Source: Mycolicibacterium moriokaense
Lineage (GTDB): Bacteria; Actinomycetota; Actinomycetes; Mycobacteriales; Mycobacteriaceae
NCBI RefSeq assembly: GCF_010726085.1
Contig: NZ_AP022560.1
Location: forward strand, 5,766,001 to 5,830,000
Direction: 5' to 3'
Length of the DNA: 64,000 bases
Shown one piece after another: positions 26,577 through 35,345 of this stretch (position 1 is its first letter; the number at the start of each line of letters is the position of its first letter). The notes below the pieces were generated by a model. The model was not told the DNA's origin and searched no databases. It was given only the letters and a program-made list of their open reading frames with translations. The position numbers were made by a program, and so were the translations under genes.

Positions 26577-28229
26577 TCACAGGGCAGCCTTGATCGACGC
26601 ATGCAACGCCCGCAGCGACGATCGGTCGGCCTTCACCTCCAACACCCGCATCCCCTCGAACGGTTCGTTCAACGCATCCACCAAAGCGTCGACCTCGATC
26701 TGCCTGCTGTCGACGTGGTACGCGCGGCACAGCGCGCCGACGTCCACATCGTGCGGTGTGCCGAAGATGCGCGACGAGACATCGGAGAAGCGCGGATCGC
26801 CCTGCTCGAGCAGTTCGAAGATGCCACCGCCGTTGTCGTTGGACACCACGATCGTCAGGTTGCGCGGCGTCGGCTCCGTCGGGCCGATCAACAACCCAGA
26901 GCTGTCGTGCACGAACGTCAGGTCGCCGATCAACGCGATGGTGCGGCGCGGTTCGCTTCCGTCCCCCGTCCGATCGTGGGCCAGCGCCGCGCCGATCGCC
27001 GTCGACACCGTCCCGTCGATCCCCGCGACGCCGCGGTTCGACCGCACCTTCAGCCCGTGCGTGTTCAGGCCGACCAGCGCAGCGTCTCGCACCGGGTTCG
27101 ACGCGCCGAGCACCAGCTGATCCCCGGGGCGCACCGCATCGGCGACTGCGGCCGCGACGTGCAGCCCGGTCCTGAGCGGATGCGCCTCGAGCTGCGTCCG
27201 CACCGCTTCGACCGCATGCCTGTTGACCTCTGCGCAGCGCTTCAACCAGGCAGGATCGGGCTTGCCGGTGGTCACCGCACGGGTGCCGGTGGCCGCCGAG
27301 TTCCCCGACACGTCGGGCCAGCGCGGCCCCGTCGTCAGGGCGTAGACCGGGACCGCCGGATCGGCCAGCAGCGCCGACACCGGGCGGTGCAGCGTCGGGC
27401 GGCCGAGCATGATCACCTGCTTCGGGTGGACCAGCCGCAGCGCGAACGGATGCAGCGGATTCTCGGCGGGCGGGGCGGTCGGCTCGGCGACCGTCGGCAG
27501 CGCGGCCAGGTTCGGGTGCACACCGGCACCGTGCCCGGCGATGACGACGGTGTCGGGCGTCAGGTCGATGTCGAGCGGCTGATCGAAGGTGACGGGCGGG
27601 GTGTACGTCCACGGCTTGCCGCCGGGGCGCCCCTCCGGCGCGTAAGCCGTCGCCGGTTCTTCCACATCCGGCACCAGCGGTTCGCGTAGCGGGATGTCGA
27701 ACTGCACCGGACCCGCGTTTGCCGACCGAGATCCTGTGGCGGCCACCAATACTCGGCACGTCGCCGAACGCCACTGCGCGTTCAACGCGTCGATTTGATC
27801 CGGCGCATCCTCGGCGAGCCCGAGGCTGATGTTGGCGCGCACCTGCGTGCCGAAGTACCCCAGTTGCTCGAAGGTCTGGTTGGCCCCGGTGCCGAGCAAC
27901 TCGTAGGGCCGGTTGGCGCTCAGCACGATGAGCGGCACCCGCGCGTAGTTGGCCTCCACCACGGCGGGGCCGAGGTTGGCCACCGCGGTGCCCGACGTCA
28001 TCGCCACACACACCGGCGCGCGCTCGGCGACCGCGAGACCGATCGCCAGGAACCCGGCGGTGCGCTCGTCGATGCGGACGTGCAGCCGCAGCCGGCCCGC
28101 CCGGTCGGCGTCCTGCAGCGCGAAGGCCAGCGGAGCGTTGCGCGAACCCGGGCACAGGACGACGTCCCGCACACCGCCGCGGATCAGTTCGTCGACAACC
28201 ACGCGGGCCTGCGCAGTCGAGGGGTTCAC
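26577..28229 (-). CDS. menD: SEPHCHC synthase MenD (menaquinone biosynthesis)
   Basis: A 550-residue thiamine-diphosphate enzyme that joins isochorismate with 2-oxoglutarate to give SEPHCHC, the first committed menaquinone step. The N-terminal PYR domain has [10 protein letters not shown] and [11 protein letters not shown], whose second Glu activates the cofactor; the C-terminal PP domain has IGDLTFVHD and [10 protein letters not shown]. Length is normal. The second of two adjacent GTG codons (28229) is preferred: TAGTCT at 28236-28241 lies 6 nt upstream. The bpoC stop codon overlaps this -10 hexamer region, so menD probably has its own promoter inside a bpoC-menD unit. Confidence 0.93.
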   Translation of the reverse strand: MNPSTAQARVVVDELIRGGVRDVVLCPGSRNAPLAFALQDADRAGRLRLHVRIDERTAGFLAIGLAVAERAPVCVAMTSGTAVANLGPAVVEANYARVPLIVLSANRPYELLGTGANQTFEQLGYFGTQVRANISLGLAEDAPDQIDALNAQWRSATCRVLVAATGSRSANAGPVQFDIPLREPLVPDVEEPATAYAPEGRPGGKPWTYTPPVTFDQPLDIDLTPDTVVIAGHGAGVHPNLAALPTVAEPTAPPAENPLHPFALRLVHPKQVIMLGRPTLHRPVSALLADPAVPVYALTTGPRWPDVSGNSAATGTRAVTTGKPDPAWLKRCAEVNRHAVEAVRTQLEAHPLRTGLHVAAAVADAVRPGDQLVLGASNPVRDAALVGLNTHGLKVRSNRGVAGIDGTVSTAIGAALAHDRTGDGSEPRRTIALIGDLTFVHDSSGLLIGPTEPTPRNLTIVVSNDNGGGIFELLEQGDPRFSDVSSRIFGTPHDVDVGALCRAYHVDSRQIEVDALVDALNEPFEGMRVLEVKADRSSLRALHASIKAAL

Positions 28230-28231
28230 CA

Positions 28232-29014
28232 CTACAGACTATCGGCGAAGAATTTCAGCACCGCGGAGTTGACCTCCTGGGGCTTTTCGAGGAACCCGAG
28301 ATGGCCGGTGTCGGGAATCTCCAGGTAGCGGCCATTCGGCAGGGCGTCGGCGACCTCACGGCCGAGGTGCGGCGGGAGCGCGAGGTCGTCGCTGAAACCG
28401 ATGACGAGCACCGGAGTCTTAATACTTCGGTAAGCGGGCAGCCGGTTGGTGGCCGGCGCGACGTCCAGCTGGGCCCGCATGCCCGGGGTCGACTTGTTGG
28501 GCCACATGGTGAACATGTCGATCCAGTCGCGCACCGCATTGTCGTCGTTGAGGGTCTTCGGGGAGAAGCTCTCCAGGAGGCGGGTCTTTGCGTCGTAGGT
28601 GGCGGGCAGCTCGATACCGGAGTCGGCGAGCTCGCGTTCGGCCGAGCGGAAGAACTGGCGGACACGGTCCTCGCGGCCCCTGGTCGCCATCAACACCGCC
28701 GACCGGACCAGTTCCGGGTGGGCGAGCATCAGCTCCTGCGCGATGAACGAGCCCAGCGACACCGACACGATGCGCACCGGCGCGGCGTCGAGCTTCTCGA
28801 TCAGCGCGGCGGTGTCGGCGACCATCTGCTCGATGCCGAAGTCGCTCGCATTCTCGGTGGCGCCGATTCCGCGGTTGTCGAAGGTGATGCATCGATAGCC
28901 GGCCCGTTGAAACTCGGGAACCTGATGCAGGTGCCAGGTGCGGCCGGCGCCGCCCCGCCCTGCGATGAACAGCACCGGCTCGCCATTGCCGCGGTCGTCG
29001 AACGCCAAATTCAC
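28232..29014 (-). CDS. bpoC: Alpha/beta hydrolase BpoC-like
   Basis: A 260-residue alpha/beta hydrolase matching Rv0554. GRGGAGRTW near residue 18 forms the oxyanion region, SVSLGSF holds the nucleophile Ser, and PDTGHLGF carries the His. It is named for non-haem bromoperoxidases, but those are esterase-fold proteins. Its conserved position inside the men locus has suggested a MenH-like step, which is not established. GTG 29014 fits a leaderless start (TAGCGT at 29022-29027, 7-nt gap). It is followed directly by menD. Confidence 0.85.
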   Translation of the reverse strand: MNLAFDDRGNGEPVLFIAGRGGAGRTWHLHQVPEFQRAGYRCITFDNRGIGATENASDFGIEQMVADTAALIEKLDAAPVRIVSVSLGSFIAQELMLAHPELVRSAVLMATRGREDRVRQFFRSAERELADSGIELPATYDAKTRLLESFSPKTLNDDNAVRDWIDMFTMWPNKSTPGMRAQLDVAPATNRLPAYRSIKTPVLVIGFSDDLALPPHLGREVADALPNGRYLEIPDTGHLGFLEKPQEVNSAVLKFFADSL

Positions 29015-29033
29015 GCCGACGACGCTACTGGAC

Positions 29034-29086
29034 GCGATTTGTGTGCGCTCGGGAGCGGTGAGCGCTCGCGAATGCACACGAATCGC
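29034..29086. terminator. Inverted repeat between ddn-like gene and bpoC
   Basis: GCGATTTGTGTGC at 29034-29046 and GCACACGAATCGC at 29074-29086 match at 12 of 13 positions, with further self-complementary GAGCGCTC inside. The distal arm ends on the stop codon of the ddn-like gene, and the element lies just upstream of the bpoC -10 hexamer. It can act as a terminator of the ddn-like transcript. Confidence 0.5.
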
Positions 29087-29586
29087 TACGAAACTTCGGT
29101 GAAGGCCACCACCGGGATCTGACGCCCCTGCGTGGTCTTCTGGTATCCGGCGTAATTCGGCATGTACTGGGTCGCCAGTGCGAACAGCCGGTCGCGTTCT
29201 TCGCCGACCATCTCCTCGGCGATGTACGCACCGCGGTAGCCGCGCGACGAGAGTGTGACGCGGGGATTCGCCTTGACGTTGTGATACCAGGCGGGGTGAC
29301 GCGGGTCGCCGTAGTTCGAGGCGATGACGATGACGCGGCCGCCGTCGGTGAAGTACGTCAGCGGCGTGCTGCGCTGCTTACCCGTCTTCGCGCCGGTGTG
29401 AGTCAGCAGGACTTCCGGCAGGACCATCGACAACGACACGTGGCCGTTGGTCAACTTGATCAGCCCGCGGTCGAATCGCCAGCCGACTTTGCGCAGGAAC
29501 GTCTTGGCGGGGCCGGTAGCCATGAAGCGTGCAGCGGCTTGGACGAAGCGTGACGGCGGATTGGGCGGATTCTCGGGGATTCCCAC
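29086..29586 (-). CDS. Nitroreductase/deazaflavin-dependent oxidoreductase (Ddn family)
   Basis: A 166-residue split-barrel protein of the Ddn family, which uses cofactor F420 (deazaflavin) or binds quinones. The hallmark is THTGAKTGKQRSTPLTYF near residues 63-80, then IASNYGDPRHPAWYHNV. In M. tuberculosis Ddn activates nitroimidazoles and reduces menaquinone, which makes its place in a menaquinone locus suggestive. GTG 29586 fits a leaderless start (TACGGT at 29594-29599, 7-nt gap). The promoter region includes one copy of the 49-nt repeat. Confidence 0.85.
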   Translation of the reverse strand: MGIPENPPNPPSRFVQAAARFMATGPAKTFLRKVGWRFDRGLIKLTNGHVSLSMVLPEVLLTHTGAKTGKQRSTPLTYFTDGGRVIVIASNYGDPRHPAWYHNVKANPRVTLSSRGYRGAYIAEEMVGEERDRLFALATQYMPNYAGYQKTTQGRQIPVVAFTEVS

Positions 29587-29609
29587 GTTTACGACCGTAC
29601 TGGCATTGC

Positions 29610-29658
29610 GATTTCGGCGTGCTCGGTCTCGCTGAGCGTTACCCATCACGCCGAAATC
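29610..29658. repeat. 49-nt palindromic repeat, copy 1
   Basis: A 49-nt element with inverted ends (GATTTCGGCGTG and CACGCCGAAATC) and an imperfect inner palindrome around CGCTGAGCG. It lies between the divergent ddn-like gene and the monooxygenase gene. Nearly identical copies occur at 31384 and, more divergent, at 49033, all the same length. Confidence 0.75.
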
Positions 29659-29740
29659 ACATCCAGATTGCACATTGTGCGTCTCGCACGAACTGGGTAG
29701 CGTGGGAATCGAACCCCTCAGCCAATGGAGGGAGACTCAC

Positions 29741-30919
29741 ATGAAGGTCGCCATCAGCGGCGCCGGCGTCGCCGGGCCTGCCTTCGCCCACTGGATGTTG
29801 CGCGCCGGACACGACGTGACGTTGATCGAGTCAGCGCCGCGCTTCCGCACCGGCGGCTACGTCATCGACTTCTGGGGACTCGGTTACCGCATCGCCCAGA
29901 AGATGGGTATCGAGAAGGAGATCCGCGAAGCGGGCTATCAGGTCAGGGAGCTCCGTTCCGTCAATGGGAAGGGCGACATCACGGCGCGCCTCGGCGTGGA
30001 ACCCATCCGGCAGGTGACACAGGGTCGCTACACCAGCGTCGCTCGCGGCGATCTGGCGGCGGCAATCTATCGGACCGTCGAGACCGACATTGAAACGATG
30101 TACTCGGACAGCATCACAGCGATAGAAGGCAGAACCGACTGCCTGGCAGTGACATTCGAGAATTCCGCACCGCGCGTGTTCGACATGGTGGTCGGCGCCG
30201 ACGGGTTGCATTCCACCGTCAGAAAGCTTGTCTTCGGACCAGACACGAGCTGCGAACACTATCTCGGCTGCCAGGTCGCCGCCTGCGTCATCGACGGCTA
30301 TCGGCCACGCGACAAGCTCACCTACGTGACTCACAACCTGCCGGGACGGCAGATCGGTAGGTTCTCACTCAATGGCGACCGGACGCTGGTGTTGTTCATC
30401 TTCCGGTCCCCGACTCCCGAAATCCCCGACAGTCCGGAGTTGTGTAAGAAGCTGCTACGCAACCAATTCGGCGACGGCGAGTGGGAGTGCGCAACGATAC
30501 TCGACGCGCTCGACAGCGTCGACGACCTGTACTTCGACGTCGTCAGCCAGATTCGACTCGAACGGTGGACATCGGGGCGCGTCGCACTCATCGGTGATGC
30601 CGCCGCGTGCGTGTCCCTGTTGGCAGGTGAGGGCACCGGCCTGGCGATGGTCGAGGCGTATGTGCTCGCCGGAGAACTCGCCCGCTCGAAGGGAAATATC
30701 AGCGAAGCCTGTGTCGCATACGACCACCTGCTGCACGGGTTCCTCGAGGAGAAGCAGAGGGGTGCAACGCGATTCATATCGTTCTTCGCCGCCAGGACCA
30801 ATCTGGGCATCTGGTTACGCAACCAGGCGATGCGCGCATTCAACATCGGCCCGATTGGACGTCTGGTGACGTCACGCGCACTTCGTGATGACATCGAGCT
30901 TCCCGAATACAACCTGTAA
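29741..30919 (+). CDS. FAD-dependent aromatic-ring monooxygenase
   Basis: A 392-residue group A flavin monooxygenase (UbiH/tetracycline-destructase-like). SGAGVAGPAFA near residues 6-16 binds FAD, GADGLHS is the DG motif, and GDAAACVSLLAGEG is the second FAD contact. No signal peptide. ATG 29741 has GGAGGGAG upstream. It is followed after 9 nt by a MarR regulator, a usual arrangement for drug- or phenolic-responsive detoxification pairs. The pair is bracketed by the 49-nt repeats and lies where M. tuberculosis has none, so it is probably acquired. Substrate unknown. Confidence 0.85.
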   Translation: MKVAISGAGVAGPAFAHWMLRAGHDVTLIESAPRFRTGGYVIDFWGLGYRIAQKMGIEKEIREAGYQVRELRSVNGKGDITARLGVEPIRQVTQGRYTSVARGDLAAAIYRTVETDIETMYSDSITAIEGRTDCLAVTFENSAPRVFDMVVGADGLHSTVRKLVFGPDTSCEHYLGCQVAACVIDGYRPRDKLTYVTHNLPGRQIGRFSLNGDRTLVLFIFRSPTPEIPDSPELCKKLLRNQFGDGEWECATILDALDSVDDLYFDVVSQIRLERWTSGRVALIGDAAACVSLLAGEGTGLAMVEAYVLAGELARSKGNISEACVAYDHLLHGFLEEKQRGATRFISFFAARTNLGIWLRNQAMRAFNIGPIGRLVTSRALRDDIELPEYNL

Positions 30920-30928
30920 GGGGTCCAG

Positions 30929-31375
30929 ATGTCGATGAAACTCGATGCGCCCTTTCTGCTAGAGCTCGAGCGGGCGACGCGCGGACTGCTCGCTCTCAAC
31001 GTGTCGGTCCTGGAGCGAATGGAGAAGCGAATCGGTCTCGCACCGCTTCGCGCCCTGCAGGCGCTAGACCGGCTCGGCCCCAGTCTGGTCACTGAGCTGG
31101 GCGCGGACTTGGGACTGCTGCCCTCCACCGCCAGCAGGCTCAGCGATCGGTTGGCCGACGCCGGCTACATCACCCGCAGTGTCTCGCCGACCAACCGGCG
31201 CGCAACCCTGCTCGAACTGACCGATGCCGGACGGGCGATCCTCGACGAGCTCACGGAATTGCGCGTCCAGGCTTTCGGCGAGGTCACCCGTCACATGAGC
31301 GAAGCGGACCGCACCGCGCTGATGCGAGGCACGCGTGCCTTCACCGAGGCGTACCGCCGGCTCGGACACGCCTAG
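30929..31375 (+). CDS. MarR family transcriptional regulator
   Basis: A 148-residue winged-helix regulator. The recognition helix region is LLPSTASRLSDRLADAGYI near residues 65-83, followed by the wing VSPTNRRATLLELTDAG. AAGGGG precedes ATG 30929 and only 9 nt separate it from the monooxygenase gene, so it almost certainly controls that operon in response to a small aromatic ligand. No clear operator beyond the 49-nt repeat was found upstream of the operon. Confidence 0.87.
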   Translation: MSMKLDAPFLLELERATRGLLALNVSVLERMEKRIGLAPLRALQALDRLGPSLVTELGADLGLLPSTASRLSDRLADAGYITRSVSPTNRRATLLELTDAGRAILDELTELRVQAFGEVTRHMSEADRTALMRGTRAFTEAYRRLGHA

Positions 31376-31383
31376 CCCGCAGC

Positions 31384-31432
31384 GACTTCGGCGTGCTCAG
31401 TCTCGCTGAGCGTTACCCATCACGCCGAAATC
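31384..31432. repeat. 49-nt palindromic repeat, copy 2
   Basis: This copy has GACTTCGGCGTG and CACGCCGAAATC as ends and differs from copy 1 at only a few positions (inner part CTCAGTCTCGCTGAG). It lies between the convergent MarR and DJ-1/PfpI genes and extends into the latter: the last codons and stop of that gene are made of the repeat arm. Confidence 0.75.
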
Positions 31433-32160
31433 GCATGGCGGTCACGCTTTTTACGGCCGCTGCGCACACGCTGGATCGCCGCGTCCCACATCAGCTGCAC
31501 CGTCGGCACCAGCTGTCCCTCCTTGATGGTGTCGATCGTGAGCAGCGCCGACGCCGTCGCCTTGGTGGCGGCCGACGCCTTCGACATGTGGCCCGAATCG
31601 TAGGGCGGCTGGGGGTCGTATTCGATCACCAGTTGCACAGCCTTCGCCTTGGCGTCGCCACCGATCTGACCGAACAGCCAGAGCCCGAGGTCGATACCCG
31701 CCGAAACGCCCGCCGCGGTGACGATCTTGCCCTCGCGCACGATGCGCTCGTCGCCGACGGCCTCGACACCGAACGGCTTCAGCATCTGCAGGCACATCCA
31801 ATGCGACGTGGCTCGGCGGCCCTCCAGCACGCCAGCGGCGGCGAGGATCATCGAGCCCGAGCACACCGACGTCGTCCAGGTGGACGTCTCATGGGCTGTA
31901 CGCACCCACTCGAGCACCTTCTCGTCACGCGCATGCTCGAACGTGCCGGCCCCGCCGGGCACGAGAATGATGTCGGGCGAAGGCGTTTCGTCAAAGGAGT
32001 GCGTCGCGCCGATGAGCAGCACCCCTGAGTCGGCGGTGATCGGGCCCGGCTCGTGCCAGACGAACCGCACCTCGGCGCCGGGCAGATTGCGCAACACCTC
32101 GTAGGGGCCGATGAAGTCCAGCGCGGTGAACCCGGGGTACACCATGATCGCGATCTGCAT
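31420..32160 (-). CDS. DJ-1/PfpI family protein (isonitrile hydratase-like)
   Basis: A 246-residue class I glutamine amidotransferase-like protein. The nucleophile-elbow Cys is in SVCSGSMIL near residue 99, preceded by ILVPGGAGT, and a Glu near the N-terminus (GPYEVLRN) completes the DJ-1 pattern. Isonitrile hydratases share this layout. The C-terminal extension past residue 190 is predicted helical. AAGGAGAAG supports the ATG. Its last few residues (HAISA) come from the 49-nt repeat. It is probably co-transcribed with the GlxA-type regulator upstream, whose fold shares the same domain. Confidence 0.82.
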   Translation of the reverse strand: MQIAIMVYPGFTALDFIGPYEVLRNLPGAEVRFVWHEPGPITADSGVLLIGATHSFDETPSPDIILVPGGAGTFEHARDEKVLEWVRTAHETSTWTTSVCSGSMILAAAGVLEGRRATSHWMCLQMLKPFGVEAVGDERIVREGKIVTAAGVSAGIDLGLWLFGQIGGDAKAKAVQLVIEYDPQPPYDSGHMSKASAATKATASALLTIDTIKEGQLVPTVQLMWDAAIQRVRSGRKKRDRHAISA

Positions 32161-32175
32161 TATCTTCTCCTTTGG

Positions 32176-33168
32176 TTACGCGAACGTCTTGCGGTACTGA
32201 TCGGGCGAGATACCCAGTCGTCGAACGAAATTGCGGCGTAGCGTCTCAGCACTGCCGAATCCGCAGCGCGCCGCGATCACCGTCACGGTGTCGTCGGTCT
32301 CCTCCAACTGACGTCGAGCGGCCTCGGTGCGAATCCGCTCGACGTATGCGCCCGGCGCCTCCCCCACCTCGTCGGTGAACACCCGCGTGAAGTGCCGCGG
32401 GCTCATCGATGCCCGGCGGGCGAGTTCGGGAATGCTGTGCGCGCCACCGGGTTCCGCCTCGATGGCATCCTGCACGGCGCGGATCGGCGCCCGCTTGGCG
32501 CGCGGCATCCATACAGGGGCGGCGAACTGCGTCTGACCGCCCGGCCGCCGCAGATACATCACCATCCAGCGGGCCACCGTCTGCGCGACCTCGGTGCCGT
32601 AGTCGTCCTCGACCAGTGACAGCGCCAGGTCGATGCCTGCGGTGACGCCTGCCGCCGTCCACACCTTGTCGGAGCTGCGCACGAAGATCGGCTCGGGATC
32701 GACAGTGACTGAGGGAAATTCGCGCGCCATCCGGTCGGCGAACGCCCAGTGCGTGGTCGCGACGCAGCCGTCGATCAGCCCCGTCTGTGCGGCGAGGAAC
32801 GCGCCGGTGCACACGCTGACGACGCGACGGGTCTGCTCGGCGACGATCTTGACCCAGCCGAGGGTGTCGGGATCCCGCCGCGCATCGTCGACGCCGACGC
32901 CGCCGGGCAGCACCAGGGTGTCGATCGGCTCGCGGGGGTCGGGCAACGGCTGGGCGACCAGTGCGAGACCGGTCAGCGTCGTCGCCGGTTCGCCGTCGCG
33001 GGTCACGACACTCACGGCATAGCCCTCATCGGACCGGCCCTGGCCGGCCAGACAGAGGGTGGCGCCGGTGAACACGTCGAACGGGCCGACCAGGTCGAGA
33101 GCCTGGACACCCGGAAATCCGAGGATCACCACTGAACGCACGTATTCAGTGTTGGCGACCACCGCCAT
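32176..33168 (-). CDS. GlxA family AraC-type transcriptional regulator
   Basis: A 330-residue regulator with an N-terminal DJ-1/PfpI domain (VVILGFPGVQALDLVGPFDV near the start, LVLPGGVG, SVCTGAF) and a C-terminal AraC helix-turn-helix pair (LARRASMSPRHFTRVF, then VTVIAARCGFGSAETLRRNF). GlxA-type regulators sense small molecules through the inactive amidotransferase domain. ATG 33168 is used; no good ribosome site is seen and downstream GTG codons are possible. The gene lies 15 nt upstream of the stand-alone DJ-1/PfpI gene and probably controls it. Confidence 0.85.
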   Translation of the reverse strand: MAVVANTEYVRSVVILGFPGVQALDLVGPFDVFTGATLCLAGQGRSDEGYAVSVVTRDGEPATTLTGLALVAQPLPDPREPIDTLVLPGGVGVDDARRDPDTLGWVKIVAEQTRRVVSVCTGAFLAAQTGLIDGCVATTHWAFADRMAREFPSVTVDPEPIFVRSSDKVWTAAGVTAGIDLALSLVEDDYGTEVAQTVARWMVMYLRRPGGQTQFAAPVWMPRAKRAPIRAVQDAIEAEPGGAHSIPELARRASMSPRHFTRVFTDEVGEAPGAYVERIRTEAARRQLEETDDTVTVIAARCGFGSAETLRRNFVRRLGISPDQYRKTFA

Positions 33169-33194
33169 GGCGTCTAGGCCATGGTTCCCACAAA

Positions 33195-34163
33195 TTAGGA
33201 CATCAGCGGACGGCAGGCCTTGATCCGGTCGATCCACCACTGGCGACGGTCCGGCGTGGCGGTCAGCGCGGCCACGCGCGCCGGGTCCGCGATCACCGGA
33301 GCGACGGACAGGTAGCCGTCGACGGGAGCCGCGGGTTCGACGACGTCGTCCACGAAGAGTCCGCCCGTGCCCAGGCCGCAGGCATACGGCAGGTCAGGCA
33401 GCGCGGCAGCGGCCAGCAGTCCGCGGCCGATACCCACCGCCGAGTCGAGCGCGCTGGACACCACGATCGGGATGTCGATCTGGTCGGCGATCTCGAGCAT
33501 CCGCGTCACGCCACCCAACGGGGCAACCTTGAGAACAGCGACGTCGGCGGCGCCCTCGCGCACCACGCGCAGCGGGTCGTCGGCCTTGCGGATGCTCTCG
33601 TCGGCGGCGATGGGCACGTCAACACGGCGGCGCAGTTGGGCCAGCTCGGCCACCGTCGCGCACGGCTGCTCGATGTACTCGAGCGGGCCGTCGGCAGTCA
33701 ACGCGCTGGCCGCCACGACCGCCTCGTCGACCGTCCAGCCGCCGTTGGCATCGACCCGCACGGAAGGCACCAGTGCGCGAACGGCGTTGACGCGCGCGAC
33801 GTCGTCGGCCAGGCTCTGGCCGGGCTCGGCCACCTTGACCTTGGCGGTGCGCGCGCCGGGAAACCGGTTGAGCACCTCGGGCACTCGGTCCGCGGCTACG
33901 GCGGGCACGGTCGCATTGATGGGGATGCGATCGCGTCGGACGGCGGGTGCGGGCTCATACGCCGCTTCGACGGCCGAGGCCAGCCAGTGAGCGGCCTCGG
34001 GGGGCTCGTATTCGACGAATGCGCCGAACTCACCCCAGCCCGCCGGTCCCTCGATGAGTGCGACCTCGCGAACGGTGATGCCGCGGAACCGAACTCGCAT
34101 GGGCAGCGCGACGACGTGCAGCCGGTCCACAAGGTCGTCCAGCGGCGGGGTCACGGTGCTCAT
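33195..34163 (-). CDS. menC: o-Succinylbenzoate synthase MenC
   Basis: A 322-residue enolase-superfamily enzyme that dehydrates SHCHC to o-succinylbenzoate. The catalytic Lys is in TAKVKVAEP, metal ligands are Asp in RVDANGGW, Glu in EYIEQP and Asp in IAADES, and the second Lys is in VLKVAPLGG. Length matches Rv0553. In M. tuberculosis menC and bpoC are neighbours; here five genes (ddn-like, monooxygenase, MarR, DJ-1, GlxA) lie between them. It is divergent from the TspO gene at 34233. Confidence 0.92.
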   Translation of the reverse strand: MSTVTPPLDDLVDRLHVVALPMRVRFRGITVREVALIEGPAGWGEFGAFVEYEPPEAAHWLASAVEAAYEPAPAVRRDRIPINATVPAVAADRVPEVLNRFPGARTAKVKVAEPGQSLADDVARVNAVRALVPSVRVDANGGWTVDEAVVAASALTADGPLEYIEQPCATVAELAQLRRRVDVPIAADESIRKADDPLRVVREGAADVAVLKVAPLGGVTRMLEIADQIDIPIVVSSALDSAVGIGRGLLAAAALPDLPYACGLGTGGLFVDDVVEPAAPVDGYLSVAPVIADPARVAALTATPDRRQWWIDRIKACRPLMS

Positions 34164-34232
34164 AGTGCCAGGTTTGACCCCGCACAGAGCTGGGTAATGG
34201 TTCAGTTACTTAAATATCGTAGGAGGACCCTC

Positions 34233-34715
34233 ATGCAATTGCGCACGCTCGCCCCGACCGCCCTGGCGGTGGCAACCACGGGATTTCTCGGTGGGCTGGC
34301 GAGTAGGCCGGCGCAGTCGGCGTGGTTCGCGAAGCTGAAGAAGCCGCCGTATCAGCCGCCGCGACTGGCCTTTCCGATCGTGTGGAATCTGCTCTATACG
34401 AATATCGCCGCCACCTCGGCGGCCACGCTGGATCAGCTCGAAGAACGTGGCCAGGATCGCGAACGACGTGCCTACATCGCCGCATTGGCGTCGAATCTGG
34501 TGCTCAACGGGAGCTGGTCATGGCTGTTCTTCACCCAGCGGCGGCTGGGCACTGCGGCGATCGCGGCGGGGGTGCTGGCAGTCAGCAGTGCGGACCTGAC
34601 CAGGCGCTCGGTCGCAGTCCAGGGCGCCAAGGCCGCCCCGCTCGCCGCCTATCCCGCGTGGTGCGCGTTCGCCACCGTCCTGTCCACCCATATCTGGGCC
34701 CTGAACCGTCGCTGA
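34233..34715 (+). CDS. TspO/MBR family membrane protein
   Basis: A 160-residue protein of the TspO (translocator protein / tryptophan-rich sensory protein) family with five membrane helices. WFAKLKKPPYQPPRLAFPIVW near residues 30-50 is the conserved family segment and WNLLYTNIA follows. TspO proteins bind porphyrins and sterols. AGGAGG at 34221-34226 supports ATG 34233. The SOUL haem-binding gene starts 6 nt after its stop, so both are co-transcribed and probably act on porphyrins. An AT-rich stretch upstream (TTACTTAAATAT) could be the promoter. Confidence 0.88.
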   Translation: MQLRTLAPTALAVATTGFLGGLASRPAQSAWFAKLKKPPYQPPRLAFPIVWNLLYTNIAATSAATLDQLEERGQDRERRAYIAALASNLVLNGSWSWLFFTQRRLGTAAIAAGVLAVSSADLTRRSVAVQGAKAAPLAAYPAWCAFATVLSTHIWALNRR

Positions 34716-34721
34716 GGAACC

Positions 34722-35345
34722 ATGCAGATCATCAAGCTTCCTGAACAGATCGTCGAGTCGATGTTGTCGATCGTCGGCATCCGCATCGGCACCGAGGAAC
34801 CGCACCACCTGCGCGAACCGCTGACCGACAACGTCGAACTCCGACGCTACGGCCCACGCATCGCGGCCGAGACCACCGTCGACGGTGACGAGGACCGCGC
34901 CCGCAACATCGGCTTTCGCCGATTGGCGAACTACATCTTCGGCGGCAACCATCACGACGAGACCATCTCGATGACGGCGCCCGTCGGGCAGCAGTCCGCC
35001 TCCGATGCGATCGCGATGACCGCACCCGTCGCACAATCGCGGACGTCGGACGACCAGTGGGTGATTCAGTTCTTCATGCCGTCGAAGTGGACGATGGACA
35101 CCCTCCCCGACCCCGACGACGACAGGGTCCGGCTGACACCGGTGCCCGGCGAGACCGTCGCGGTGCTCCGATTCAGCGGTGACCGCAGCCCCAAAGCGGT
35201 GGCCGAACGCACGGAAGAACTGCGAAAGACCCTGCTGGACAAGGGCATCAAACCCGCAGGCGATGCGGTCGCGTGGTTCTACGACCCGCCGTGGACGTTG
35301 CCGTTCCTGCGGCGCAACGAGGTTGCGATCCCCGTCTCCCGCTAG
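34722..35345 (+). CDS. SOUL family haem-binding protein
   Basis: A 207-residue soluble protein of the SOUL/HBP family, which binds haem and other porphyrins. Characteristic segments are VELRRYGPRIAAETTV near residues 38-53, FRRLANYIFGGN, the paired MTAPVGQ and MTAPVAQ strands, FFMPSKWT and AVLRFSG. It follows the TspO gene by 6 nt. Its stop overlaps the convergent fadD gene by 4 nt. Confidence 0.88.
   Translation: MQIIKLPEQIVESMLSIVGIRIGTEEPHHLREPLTDNVELRRYGPRIAAETTVDGDEDRARNIGFRRLANYIFGGNHHDETISMTAPVGQQSASDAIAMTAPVAQSRTSDDQWVIQFFMPSKWTMDTLPDPDDDRVRLTPVPGETVAVLRFSGDRSPKAVAERTEELRKTLLDKGIKPAGDAVAWFYDPPWTLPFLRRNEVAIPVSR

Noticed and set aside
26301..27689. A 1.4-kb open frame on the plus strand opposite menD
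   Set aside because: Arg/His/Gln-rich antisense shadow of menD with no ribosome site or recognisable domain.
29700..29740. Extended start of the monooxygenase gene further upstream
   Set aside because: ATG 29741 has a clear GGAGGGAG site and is followed immediately by the FAD-binding strand.
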